64,000 nt of DNA from an uncultured Acetatifactor sp. (lineage in GTDB: Bacteria > Bacillota > Clostridia > Lachnospirales > Lachnospiraceae). Position numbers and translations under genes: made by a program. This document shows, piece by piece, positions 25,753 to 33,893 of this stretch. Position 1 is the stretch's first letter. Each line of letters starts with the position of its first letter. Under the pieces are notes generated by a model. That model was not told where the DNA came from. It was given only the letters and a program-made list of their open reading frames with translations, and did no database searches. The DNA is taken from the NCBI GenBank assembly GCA_910585805.1, contig CAJUFB010000017.1, forward strand, positions 1-64,000. Reading direction: 5' to 3'.

Positions 25753-26415
25753 CTACTCCTGCTCAAACTTCTCCCGCAGCTTCGATAGGGCCTTCTTCTC
25801 GATCCGTGACACATAACTCCGGGAAATCCCCAATGCCGCCCCGATCTCGTTCTGGGTCACCTCCCGGTTTCCGTAGAGTCCGTAACGCATGATGATGATC
25901 TGCCGCTCCCTTTCCGTGAGGGTATCCATCAATGCCAGCAGCCGTTTGATGTTGCTGCTCAGTTCCATGCTCTCAACAATATCCGGCTGGTTCTGCTCTA
26001 TCACATCCACCAGGTGAATCTCGTTCCCTTCCTTATCCTGTCCGATGGGCTCAAAAAGAGAAACTTCCCGGGAGGATTTCTTTTTCCCTCTCAGGAACAT
26101 CAGCAGTTCATTCTCAATACATCTGCATGCATAGGTGGCAAGCCGCCCCTTGTTCTCGTCGAAAGTCCTGATCGCCTTGATCAGCCCGATGCAGCCTATG
26201 GAAATAAAGTCCTCTATATCTTCATCCACATTCTGATATTTTTTGACAATATGAACCACCAGGCGCAGATTGCGTTCCACCAGTATCTTCTGTGCCTGCC
26301 CTGCCTCTTCAGGGGAACCATCACGCAGTAAGCGGATATATTCAGCTTCCTCCTCCTGAGTCAACGGCTTTTGAAACGTCTCCAAAATGAATCCCCCATA
26401 GATTACGCTTAACAT
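25753..26415 (-). CDS. sigK: Sporulation sigma factor SigK
   Basis: The late mother-cell sigma factor of endospore formation. The roughly 220-residue protein contains region 2 (RNLRLVVHIVKKYQN, IEDFISIGCIGLIKAIRTFD, RLATYACRCIENELLMFLR) and region 4 (LTERERQIIIMRYGLYG, LGISRSYVSRIEKKALSKL). The gene is intact, with no skin element inside. No strong ribosome site precedes the ATG at 26415; GGGGGA before a TTG at 26385 would give a shorter form, ETFQKPLTQ, without a membrane pro-sequence. Its 3' end is the sequence repeated at 17048 and 20212. Confidence 0.93.
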   Translation of the reverse strand: MLSVIYGGFILETFQKPLTQEEEAEYIRLLRDGSPEEAGQAQKILVERNLRLVVHIVKKYQNVDEDIEDFISIGCIGLIKAIRTFDENKGRLATYACRCIENELLMFLRGKKKSSREVSLFEPIGQDKEGNEIHLVDVIEQNQPDIVESMELSSNIKRLLALMDTLTERERQIIIMRYGLYGNREVTQNEIGAALGISRSYVSRIEKKALSKLREKFEQE

Positions 26416-26534
26416 ATCTTATGTTTGGGACGGATTCATGGTGCCTGTCATGAAGCAGTGTACTGTAATAAACTTTATTTTGATAACAAAAAAAATATAT
26501 AACAATATATTTTCTTACTTTGACGGTGACACAT

Positions 26535-27812
26535 TCAAAGCAAAAACTGCGCCATCACGTAATTGCTTACATCCAGTCCTCTGTCTGTCAGTGCAAGAAA
26601 TCTGTCATCGGAAGCATTATCCCCGGCCTGCTCTCCTTTCTCCGCCGGTTCCTCGTCCTGCCCGTTCTCCGTGTATCTGCCATCCGTCTTACGCCGCGCG
26701 TTCCGTATATGCGTTTCTCTTCTGCCGGTCCAATACCGCAGAAGCCCATCACGAAGATTCTTCCGAATCACCTCACCATAGATTTCCTCCAGGCGGCGCC
26801 CGAAAAGCCCGGCAAAATCCCGGCAGCTGACTCCTTCCGTCATCCGCAGCCCCAGAAACAGAAACTCTTCCATCTGTTCCTGCTCCCCCAACCGTTGGAT
26901 ATCCTCTGTGCAGCCCAACGGCTCCGCCAGATATGCCTTTAGATCCGCCCCATTGTGGAACCGCACATTCTCTACCAGGGACGCCGCCCCGATGCCGAAT
27001 CCCACGTAATTTTTCCGTTTCCAGTATCCGCAGTTATGGCGGCATTCATATCCGTCTTTCGCATAATTGGATATTTCATACCGTTTATATCCGGCCCGGG
27101 CCAGTATTGCCTTCGTTTCCCGGTACATCTCCCTGTCCGTATCCTCATCGGGAAGCGCCAGTTCTCCTTTCTCATATTTTTCGAAAAGAACAGTTCCCTC
27201 CTCCAGGATCAGACTGTAGGCAGAGATATGCTCCGGCGGCGGCTTAAGGGAAAGCACCTTATGCAGGGTATCCCTGTAGCCGGAAAGTGTCTGTCCCGGC
27301 AGCGTGCTCATAATGTCCACATTCACATTGTCAAAACCTGCCCTGCGGGCTGCGTCATAGCTTTCCAGGAACTGCCCCCAGGTATGGATCCTGCCGATGG
27401 CTTTCAGCAGCTCATCATCCCCGGACTGCAGGCCGATGCTGAGACGGTTGATTCCTGCCCTGCGAAACCGTGCCAGTACCTCCTCCGACACCGTTCCCGG
27501 ATTGACTTCCATGGTCACTTCTGCCCCTTCCGCCAGACGGTAATGCGTCCTGACAGCCTCCATAAGCTGTTCCAGACAGTCCGCCGGCACCGTTGAAGGT
27601 GTGCCGCCTCCGATAAAAATGCTGACCACCTCATAGTCCCCATAGCGGAAAGCGCTTCCCATCGTCTCCGTGAGAAGCGCTTCCATATATTCTCTTTTCA
27701 CGTTTTCATCCCCAGGAGCTGACAGGAAATCACAATAGAAGCATTTTCTGACGCAGAAAGGGATATGAAAGTACAGCTCCAGTTCTTTTTTACCGCAGCA
27801 CCGTTCTTCCAA
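26535..27812 (-). CDS. hemW: HemW-like radical SAM heme chaperone
   Basis: HemW-family proteins resemble coproporphyrinogen oxidase HemN but act as heme chaperones. The roughly 425-residue protein has CVRKCFYCDF (CxxxCxxC) close to the start, IGGGTPS, EVNPGTVS, INRLSIGLQSGDDELL and YEISNYAKDGYECRHN, followed by the HemW C-terminal domain. I prefer the TTG at 27812, with GGAGGG about 7 nt upstream, over a TTG at 27839. A charged insert near residue 375 (RRETHIRNARRKTDG... ) is longer than usual. It lies directly after the pyrophosphatase gene. Confidence 0.9.
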   Translation of the reverse strand: MEERCCGKKELELYFHIPFCVRKCFYCDFLSAPGDENVKREYMEALLTETMGSAFRYGDYEVVSIFIGGGTPSTVPADCLEQLMEAVRTHYRLAEGAEVTMEVNPGTVSEEVLARFRRAGINRLSIGLQSGDDELLKAIGRIHTWGQFLESYDAARRAGFDNVNVDIMSTLPGQTLSGYRDTLHKVLSLKPPPEHISAYSLILEEGTVLFEKYEKGELALPDEDTDREMYRETKAILARAGYKRYEISNYAKDGYECRHNCGYWKRKNYVGFGIGAASLVENVRFHNGADLKAYLAEPLGCTEDIQRLGEQEQMEEFLFLGLRMTEGVSCRDFAGLFGRRLEEIYGEVIRKNLRDGLLRYWTGRRETHIRNARRKTDGRYTENGQDEEPAEKGEQAGDNASDDRFLALTDRGLDVSNYVMAQFLL

Positions 27813-27825
27813 AAGGCTCCCTCCG

Positions 27826-28359
27826 TCAGGCTTTTCCAAACTTTTTCTTATAACTCTCTATTGCATGTTCGATAACCTGCACCGCCTCCAGCGCCCCACC
27901 GAATTCATTGACTACGGTAGTCTTGCCCTCCAGAGATTTATAAACCGAGAAGAAATGCTTCAATTCTTCGAAAATATGGGTGGGCAGCTGCGATATATCC
28001 GTATACCTCATATAGGTGGGATCCCCGTAGGGAATGGCAATGATTTTCTCGTCCCCCAGGCCGCTGTCCTCCATCCGCATCACCCCGATGGGATAGCTTC
28101 TCACCAGAGTCAGAGGCTCAATGGCTTCCGAGCAGAGCACCAGAACATCCAGCGGGTCATGGTCATCCCCGTAGGTCCTGGGAATAAACCCATAATTCAT
28201 CGGATAATGGGTTGCCGTGAAAAGAACCCTGTCCAGAATCAGCATCCCCGTCTCCTTGTCCAGCTCGTATTTCATGTTGCTTCCCTTGGAAATCTCCACA
28301 ACGGATATAAAATCTGTGGAAAATATCCTCTCTTCACTGATATCATGCCAAATATTCAT
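27826..28359 (-). CDS. ppa: Inorganic pyrophosphatase, family I
   Basis: Hydrolyses cytosolic pyrophosphate to phosphate and so drives biosynthetic reactions. The 177-residue protein has the family I signature DDHDPLDVLV with its three metal-binding aspartates, plus YPMNYGFIPRTYG and the KHFFSVYKSLEGK active-site lysine region. Length fits the bacterial enzyme. GGAAGG lies upstream of the ATG. The hemW start follows 13 nt past its stop. Confidence 0.95.
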   Translation of the reverse strand: MNIWHDISEERIFSTDFISVVEISKGSNMKYELDKETGMLILDRVLFTATHYPMNYGFIPRTYGDDHDPLDVLVLCSEAIEPLTLVRSYPIGVMRMEDSGLGDEKIIAIPYGDPTYMRYTDISQLPTHIFEELKHFFSVYKSLEGKTTVVNEFGGALEAVQVIEHAIESYKKKFGKA

Positions 28360-28728
28360 CTTCCGCTTTCCTTCCTGCCCGTTGTACCGGGTCTGTGTTC
28401 AATCTCCCGAACCACTTCTTGCCGTAAACGGCTGTTCTTTATGTACCTGGACAACTTTACCCATACTCCTGAGCGTATTCATTCCTGACAATGCCCCCAC
28501 AGCAAGCTACGGAGTATCCGCTTCCGGCTTCTTCTTTCTGAACACTGCAAGCAGCCGGGTATCGGATCCGTGAAAGTCTTCAGCGTCCCGCCCACCTGAA
28601 TAACATGCATTCCCATGGCGGCAGGACGCCGGACATGGGCCGGCCTCTGTGCGTTTCGCTTCTCCTCCAGAATCTTTATTATCATTCTGTGCCTTTGTTC
28701 CGATCATACTCACAAACGATAAAGTCAC
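28360..28728. other. 369-bp interval without a clear gene
   Basis: Lies between ptsI and ppa. Short frames on both strands match nothing I recognise. There is a weak palindrome near 28614-28641 around CCCATG...CATGGG. A promoter for ppa is expected here but no strong one is visible. Confidence 0.4.
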
Positions 28729-30384
28729 TCACCAGCTCTTCTGCCAGGTTTTCTTATATTCCGACACATTCGTCTCCAGTATGGTTCTGCGTATGGGCAG
28801 GATCCTTTCCGGGGACACGGACAGCTCATCCACTCCCATAGCCAGGAAGTCTCTGGTTAGCTCCGGATCCGCGCCCAGTTCCCCGCAGATTCCCGCCCAG
28901 ATGCCTGCCCTGTGGGCATTTTCCACCACCAGCTCGATCATCCGCAAAACCGCAGGGTGGTGTGTATCGCAAAATTCATCCAGAGCCGGATTCTGTCTGT
29001 CCACCGCCAGAAGATACTGGGTCAGATCATTTGTGCCGATACTGAAGAAATCCACTTCTCCTGCAAGTTGGTCGCTGATAATGGCTGCCGCCGGGGTCTC
29101 GATCATAATGCCCTGCTCCGGTTCTCCGTACTCGATACCCCGTGCTGTCAGCTCCGCTTTCACTTCTCCCACGATCTCCCGAATCCTCCGGACTTCCCCT
29201 GCACTGGTGATCATGGGATACATAATTGCTATTTTCCCGTATTTGCTTGCACGAAAAAGCGCTCTTAACTGGGTCTTAAAAATCTCCGGCCTGGTCAGGC
29301 AGATCCGGATGGCGCGGCAGCCGAGGGCGGGATTTTCTTCCTTTTCCATCCTGAAATAATCGCATTGCTTATCCGCTCCTATGTCAAGGGTCCTGATGAT
29401 CACGCGCTTCTTCCCCATGGTCTCCGCTACGGTCCGATAGATCCAAAACTGCTCTTCCTCCGTGGGAAAATCTTCCCTCTCCAGATAGATAAATTCACTC
29501 CTGAACAGCCCTATGCCTCCCGCGTCATTCTGCAGCACGGTCGCCAGTTCCTTTATATTTCCTATATTAGCATACAACAGGATGCCTTTTCCGTCAAGCG
29601 TGATGTTTTCCTTTCCCTTCAATGTATGGAGGATTGCTTTCTTCTCCTGCTCCTCTTCTCCGGCCTTCTGCAGCCTGCTTAAGGTTTCCTCATCCGGCTC
29701 CACATAGATAACCCCGTTCGTACCGTCTACTATACCTGTCTTTCCGTCCACTGTCCCGTCCAGGGGCAGTCCGGCGCCAACCAGAGCGGGAATCCCCATG
29801 GTTCTGGCCAGGATTGCCGTGTGGGAATTCCGGGAGCCATGAACGGTCACAAAGGACAACACCATGTCCTTGTCAAACTGTACTGTCTCGGAGGGCGCCA
29901 GATCGTCCGCCACGATAATCACCGGTTCGCTGACGCTCACCTTATCCGACGCCTCTCCCTGAAGGATGGACAGGAGACGTTCGGATATATCCCGGACATC
30001 CGCAGCCCGCCCCCGCATGTAATCATCCTCCATGGCTGCAAACATCTGCGCGAAATTGTCCGCTGTCCGGGCTACCGCATATTCCGCGTTCACCGTCTGG
30101 GTACGAATGATATTCTCTATGGAATCCTGATAATCCCCATCCTCCAGCATCATCTGATGAATCTCGAATATGGCCGCATTGTCTTCCCCCACTTCCTGCA
30201 GGGCCCTGTCATACAGCGCCGCCAGCTGAGACCTGGCTTCCTCCGAAGCCTGGCGATAACGGAGGATCTCCGCCTCTGTATCTTCCACCTTTACGCGTTT
30301 TACCTGCTTTTCCCCTTTGCCGTATACCTGAATCTTTCCTATGGCGATGCCGCCGAATACACTTTTCCCTTTATATATCTTCAC
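28729..30384 (-). CDS. ptsI: Phosphoenolpyruvate-protein phosphotransferase (enzyme I)
   Basis: Enzyme I passes phosphate from PEP to HPr to power PTS sugar uptake. The 551-residue protein has the phospho-histidine motif GSRNSHTAILARTMGIPA, then the PEP-binding barrel: LFRSEFIYLER, RTLDIGADKQ, NPALGCRAIRICL, and DFFSIGTNDLTQYLLAVDR with the catalytic cysteine in WAGICGELGAD. The start is GTG at 30384 with GGAGG 6 nt upstream. It follows fruK by 57 bp, probably in one transcript. HPr is not in the window. Confidence 0.96.
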   Translation of the reverse strand: MKIYKGKSVFGGIAIGKIQVYGKGEKQVKRVKVEDTEAEILRYRQASEEARSQLAALYDRALQEVGEDNAAIFEIHQMMLEDGDYQDSIENIIRTQTVNAEYAVARTADNFAQMFAAMEDDYMRGRAADVRDISERLLSILQGEASDKVSVSEPVIIVADDLAPSETVQFDKDMVLSFVTVHGSRNSHTAILARTMGIPALVGAGLPLDGTVDGKTGIVDGTNGVIYVEPDEETLSRLQKAGEEEQEKKAILHTLKGKENITLDGKGILLYANIGNIKELATVLQNDAGGIGLFRSEFIYLEREDFPTEEEQFWIYRTVAETMGKKRVIIRTLDIGADKQCDYFRMEKEENPALGCRAIRICLTRPEIFKTQLRALFRASKYGKIAIMYPMITSAGEVRRIREIVGEVKAELTARGIEYGEPEQGIMIETPAAAIISDQLAGEVDFFSIGTNDLTQYLLAVDRQNPALDEFCDTHHPAVLRMIELVVENAHRAGIWAGICGELGADPELTRDFLAMGVDELSVSPERILPIRRTILETNVSEYKKTWQKSW

Positions 30385-30441
30385 AGCGAACCTCCGGAAA
30401 ATTAATCTGGTTATTCATTTTTTACTTTACACAGAATCCAT

Positions 30442-31359
30442 TTACAATTTTCCGTCCTGTATCTGCCTGTATACCGCTTCAATCTCTGCTCTGATTGCCA
30501 GCAGCTCCGAGAACGCGCTTGCGCTGCCGGCGGATATACCCATGTAAAATGCGTGTCTGTAGTCTTTTTGCTCCATCCATCCCGCCAGAAAGCCCGCCAC
30601 CATGGAATCTCCTGCGCCCACGCCGTTGACCAGCTTTCCCTCCGGCGCAGGCGCCTGATAGATATTGCCGTCTTCTGCCGCCAGCACCGCGCCCTCACCA
30701 GCCATGGACACCAGAACATTCAGCGCTCCCATTTCCTTCAGCTTCTTCGCATAGGGTATGACTTCTTCCCTGCCGCGAAGCGTGACTCCGAATATCTCGC
30801 CCAGCTCATGGCCATTGGGCTTCACCAGGAAAGGATGATATTCCAGCACATTGACCAGCAGATCTTTCGTGGCGTCCACCACTGTCATCACCCCCCTGCC
30901 GTCCAGCTTCTCCATAATGCTTCTGTAAATATCGTCCGGCATGGAATGAGGTATGCTTCCCGCCAGAACCAGCACGTCGCCTTCTCTCAGGCCGTCCAGC
31001 TTCTTCATCAGCAGTCCCGCTGCCTCTGCGCCAATATCCGGTCCGCAGCCGTTAATCTCCGTACCGTCAATGGACTTCAGCTTCAGGTTGATCCTTGAAA
31101 ATCCTTCCCGAAGCCGGATAAACTCCGCCCTGACTCCCATCTCTTCCACCCGGCGGATGATCTCGTCTCCCGTAAATCCTGCGGTGAAACCGAAAGCCGT
31201 ATTGTCTATCCCCAGATTCCCAAGCACCATTGAGACATTCAGACCTTTTCCTCCCGGCAGCATCAGTTCGGAGCTGGTTCTGTTCGTCAGCCCCAGTTGA
31301 AAGTCATCCACCGATACAATGTAGTCCAGAGACGGATTAAATGTAACTGTGTAAATCAT
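30442..31359 (-). CDS. fruK: 1-phosphofructokinase
   Basis: A PfkB-family sugar kinase, phosphorylating fructose-1-phosphate from PTS uptake to fructose-1,6-bisphosphate. The 305-residue protein starts MIYTVTFNPSLDYIV, has the PGGKGLNVS substrate-binding motif, and has the ATP/anion-hole motif NGVGAGDSMVAGFLAG with the catalytic aspartate. Tagatose-6-phosphate kinase is a close alternative; pairing with ptsI favours FruK. GGAGG lies before the ATG. A promoter and palindrome stand upstream. Confidence 0.88.
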   Translation of the reverse strand: MIYTVTFNPSLDYIVSVDDFQLGLTNRTSSELMLPGGKGLNVSMVLGNLGIDNTAFGFTAGFTGDEIIRRVEEMGVRAEFIRLREGFSRINLKLKSIDGTEINGCGPDIGAEAAGLLMKKLDGLREGDVLVLAGSIPHSMPDDIYRSIMEKLDGRGVMTVVDATKDLLVNVLEYHPFLVKPNGHELGEIFGVTLRGREEVIPYAKKLKEMGALNVLVSMAGEGAVLAAEDGNIYQAPAPEGKLVNGVGAGDSMVAGFLAGWMEQKDYRHAFYMGISAGSASAFSELLAIRAEIEAVYRQIQDGKL

Positions 31360-31441
31360 CCTGCTCCTCCTTATTTTCGTTTCGCAGCTGCTCTTTACAG
31401 TGCCATGTATAACGCCTGATCCCCGCTAATATCTGTTTCCT

Positions 31442-31460
31442 GTAACAGGATGCCTGTTAC
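31442..31460. promoter_or_regulatory. Palindrome in the fruK leader
   Basis: GTAACAGGATGCCTGTTAC is a perfect 8-bp inverted repeat around a 3-nt centre, between the promoter and the fruK start. It could be a repressor operator (DeoR/FruR-like) or a small RNA hairpin. Confidence 0.5.
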
Positions 31461-31546
31461 GGACGCAGAGCCATGTGATCATCGGGAAAACTGCGGAAGA
31501 CGGCTGCCGTTCCTGTTTCACAGCTGATATTTCCCTGAATGATTGT

Positions 31547-31575
31547 ATTATAGGCTCAGATTCAGTCAAAATCAA
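31547..31575 (-). promoter_or_regulatory. Promoter of fruK-ptsI
   Basis: On the minus strand TTGATT (31570-31575), a 17-bp spacer and TATAAT (31547-31552). It is about 190 bp upstream of fruK. The 540-bp gap 31360-31898 holds no convincing gene besides this, the palindrome at 31442 and the terminator at 31728. Confidence 0.7.
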
Positions 31576-31727
31576 TCAATTTATACCCACGGTTAAAAAT
31601 ATTCCGCCTGTGCGGTTAGATGCCCATTCGAGCATCCAACCCACTCCCGTATTCGCAAAACCAGCGCTTGCAATCCTTATTTTCAGCAAAACTTTTATAA
31701 TCTCACTCTCTTCACCTGCAATACTTC

Positions 31728-31786
31728 AAAATAAAAACAGACTCCCCGAAGGAATCCGGTATACCGGTTTCCTCAGGAAATCTGTA
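31728..31786 (-). terminator. Terminator of the NRPS-like cluster
   Basis: On the minus strand a long imperfect stem runs from CAGATTTCCTGAGGAAACCGG to CCGGATTCCTTCGGGGAGTC, followed by TTTTTATTTTG. It lies about 110 bp past the ligase stop. Confidence 0.75.
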
Positions 31787-31898
31787 AAATCCGCTGTCAA
31801 TATGGCCAGAACTTTCAAGTATGATCTCTCCCTATTCCTGTCCTGACCATGAAATATACAAAACGCCGTCACTGTCCGGATATCCTTATCCGGCCCGC

Positions 31899-33443
31899 TC
31901 AGGAGCAGGTTCTCTTTATCTTCTTTGTGGTATTCTTCTCAAACTCCACTTCACGCACCTTCAGCTTAAAGACGCGTTTATACAGAGGCGCTGTCTTATT
32001 ATATTCATCGATAACAGCCTGCAGCTGCGCCCGGATATCCTTGATCTTTTTCTTAGAAGCATACTCCAGATCCGGGAAAATCTCCGCCTCGATGACGCCC
32101 TCACTGTCCCTCACTATGACCTCCTGAACCAGACGGTCCGCACCCAGCTTGTTCTCAATCTCTTCGGGGGACACGTTCTCGCCGTTGGGCGTAATGATCA
32201 GGTTCTTCCTGCGGCCGGTCAGGAACAGATATCCCTCCTCATCCACATAACCCAGGTCACCGGTTTTCAGCCAGCCATCCTCAAGTGTCCCGGCAGTTTC
32301 CTCGGGCATCTTGTAATAGCCCTGCATGACGCTGCTTCCTTTTACCCAGATCTCCTCGTCCACCACCTTTACCTGGCAGTTGGGCATGCATTTTCCGATG
32401 GAGCCGTCTTTCCTGGCGCTGTTGCTGTTGGTGCTGATGACCGGCGAACACTCCGTCATGCCATAGCCCTGCAGCAGCGTAATGCCATATTTATGGAACA
32501 GTTTGATATATGCCGGGTTTAAGTAAGCGCCGCCGCTGCATATGGTATGGAACTGTTTTCCGAACACCTTTGCCTTCACAAGAGGCGCTGGGATCAGGGA
32601 AGCCTCCTCCAGCTTTTTGGCAAGGGTTTCCACCATCAGCGGCACCATCAGTATCATATTCGGCTCAAATAGCTTGATGTTTTTGGCTACCCGCAGAAGA
32701 GAGTCGTTGATGCAGATAACGGCTCCTATGGAGGTTCCTTTCAGGATATCCATGCTCAGGCAATAGGCATGATGGATGGGCAGTACCGTCATGATCACCA
32801 TTCCGGGCTCATATCCCATGTCCAGGGCAGTGGCATTCTCCGCCAGATTCCTGTGCGTAAGCATAACACCCTTGCTCTTTCCCGTGGTTCCTGAGGTGAA
32901 CATGATGGTAGCCAGATCCTCCGGTTCAGGCACATAACCGCTTCCTGCCGGAGCTTTTTCCACAAGTTCCCACAGATACGATGCCCCGGAAACAGCCGTA
33001 TCCTTCTCCATGGCAATCATATGCACCAGACCGGGGCAGCGTTCCCTGGCCATCAGCGCCACATTTTCCTTCGTCCCGTCATATACAAGTGCGGTCACAT
33101 CCGCCCTGTCCAACAGCTCGCACAGATCCTCCGCTGGAAGATTGGCATCCAGGGGCACCGCCACGCTGCCGCCGTTTACAATGCCGTAATACGCGATCAG
33201 CCATTCATAGGATGTGGCTCCTATTACGGCGATATGCTTCCCCTGTTCTCCCAGCCCTGCCAGAGCCGCCGAAAAATGCTCGCTGTCCTCCCGAAGCCGG
33301 TTATAAGTCCTGGAAACCACCGTCGTTTCCTTTTTGCCGCCCTCACCGGCTTCCTTTACCTTATATCTGACCGCATCCTGAGGGCCGTATGCCTCCTGAG
33401 CCTTTACCAACAGTTCATAAATCGTACTGCGCAGTTCATTCAT
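31899..33443 (-). CDS. AMP-dependent acyl/amino acid ligase (stand-alone adenylation enzyme)
   Basis: An ANL-superfamily enzyme that activates a carboxylic acid as an adenylate and passes it to a thiol. The roughly 514-residue protein has the P-loop IMFTSGTTGKSKGVMLTHRN, LLQGYGMTECSP, GWLKTGDLGYVDEEGYLFLTGR and a C-terminal KKIKRT with the catalytic lysine. I chose the ATG at 33443 (MNELRST) with GGGAGG 7 nt upstream. It is the last gene of a five-gene run with a carrier protein and condensation domain, so it probably loads that carrier. It may instead be a fatty acyl-CoA ligase; the substrate is not readable. Confidence 0.88.
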   Translation of the reverse strand: MNELRSTIYELLVKAQEAYGPQDAVRYKVKEAGEGGKKETTVVSRTYNRLREDSEHFSAALAGLGEQGKHIAVIGATSYEWLIAYYGIVNGGSVAVPLDANLPAEDLCELLDRADVTALVYDGTKENVALMARERCPGLVHMIAMEKDTAVSGASYLWELVEKAPAGSGYVPEPEDLATIMFTSGTTGKSKGVMLTHRNLAENATALDMGYEPGMVIMTVLPIHHAYCLSMDILKGTSIGAVICINDSLLRVAKNIKLFEPNMILMVPLMVETLAKKLEEASLIPAPLVKAKVFGKQFHTICSGGAYLNPAYIKLFHKYGITLLQGYGMTECSPVISTNSNSARKDGSIGKCMPNCQVKVVDEEIWVKGSSVMQGYYKMPEETAGTLEDGWLKTGDLGYVDEEGYLFLTGRRKNLIITPNGENVSPEEIENKLGADRLVQEVIVRDSEGVIEAEIFPDLEYASKKKIKDIRAQLQAVIDEYNKTAPLYKRVFKLKVREVEFEKNTTKKIKRTCS

Positions 33444-33572
33444 ATACTTTCCTCCCTGTAAATCCTCCATATTCCTCGCAAAGAACCTGACACGCCGACT
33501 GCAGGCCGGACTTGAGAGACTCCGTCGCGTTCCGGTTCCTCCTTCTGCTCAGAGGATCAGACTCCCCCGGCT

Positions 33573-33797
33573 CTATGCCAGCTTCTCAAGATAGTCAACC
33601 GCCTCCTGGACAGTGCGGATGTTGACTGCCTCCTCCTGGTCGATCTCGATATCCAGCTCATCCTCCACTTCGCCCATCATACTCATAAAATCAAAGGATG
33701 TAAAGCCGAGATCCTCTATGAAACGGGACTCGGGCCTGATATCCTCCTTCCTGACCTCTACGTAATTCAAAATAATATCTGTCAATTTATCAAACAT
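33573..33797 (-). CDS. Stand-alone acyl/peptidyl carrier protein
   Basis: The 74-residue acidic four-helix protein holds ESRFIEDLGFTSFDFMSMM. The serine in FTSFD takes the place of the DSL serine that carries 4'-phosphopantetheine; the usual Asp before it is replaced by Thr. Length is normal for an ACP/PCP. I chose the ATG at 33797 with AAAGGAAG 6 nt upstream. It lies between the ligase and condensation-domain genes, so it is probably dedicated to this cluster and not to fatty acid synthesis. Confidence 0.9.
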   Translation of the reverse strand: MFDKLTDIILNYVEVRKEDIRPESRFIEDLGFTSFDFMSMMGEVEDELDIEIDQEEAVNIRTVQEAVDYLEKLA

Positions 33798-33893
33798 GAA
33801 ATTCTTCCTTTCCGCGCATTCGGCATGGTGCATGTCAGAAGTAATGCGCATTATCCCGGGGACAAAGCCTCCCCGGAACCCTGCGCCTGCAGA

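Noticed and set aside
25753..26415. skin-type element interrupting sigK
   Set aside because: SigK reads through as one frame. The remnants at 17048 and 20212 are displaced 3' ends, not the second half of a split gene.
28479..28728. Small HPr-like gene next to ptsI
   Set aside because: The short frames lack the HPr phospho-histidine and serine motifs.
31475..31846. Plus-strand ORF of 123 codons between fruK and the ligase
   Set aside because: No ribosome site, no recognisable domain, and it covers the fruK promoter and the ligase terminator.
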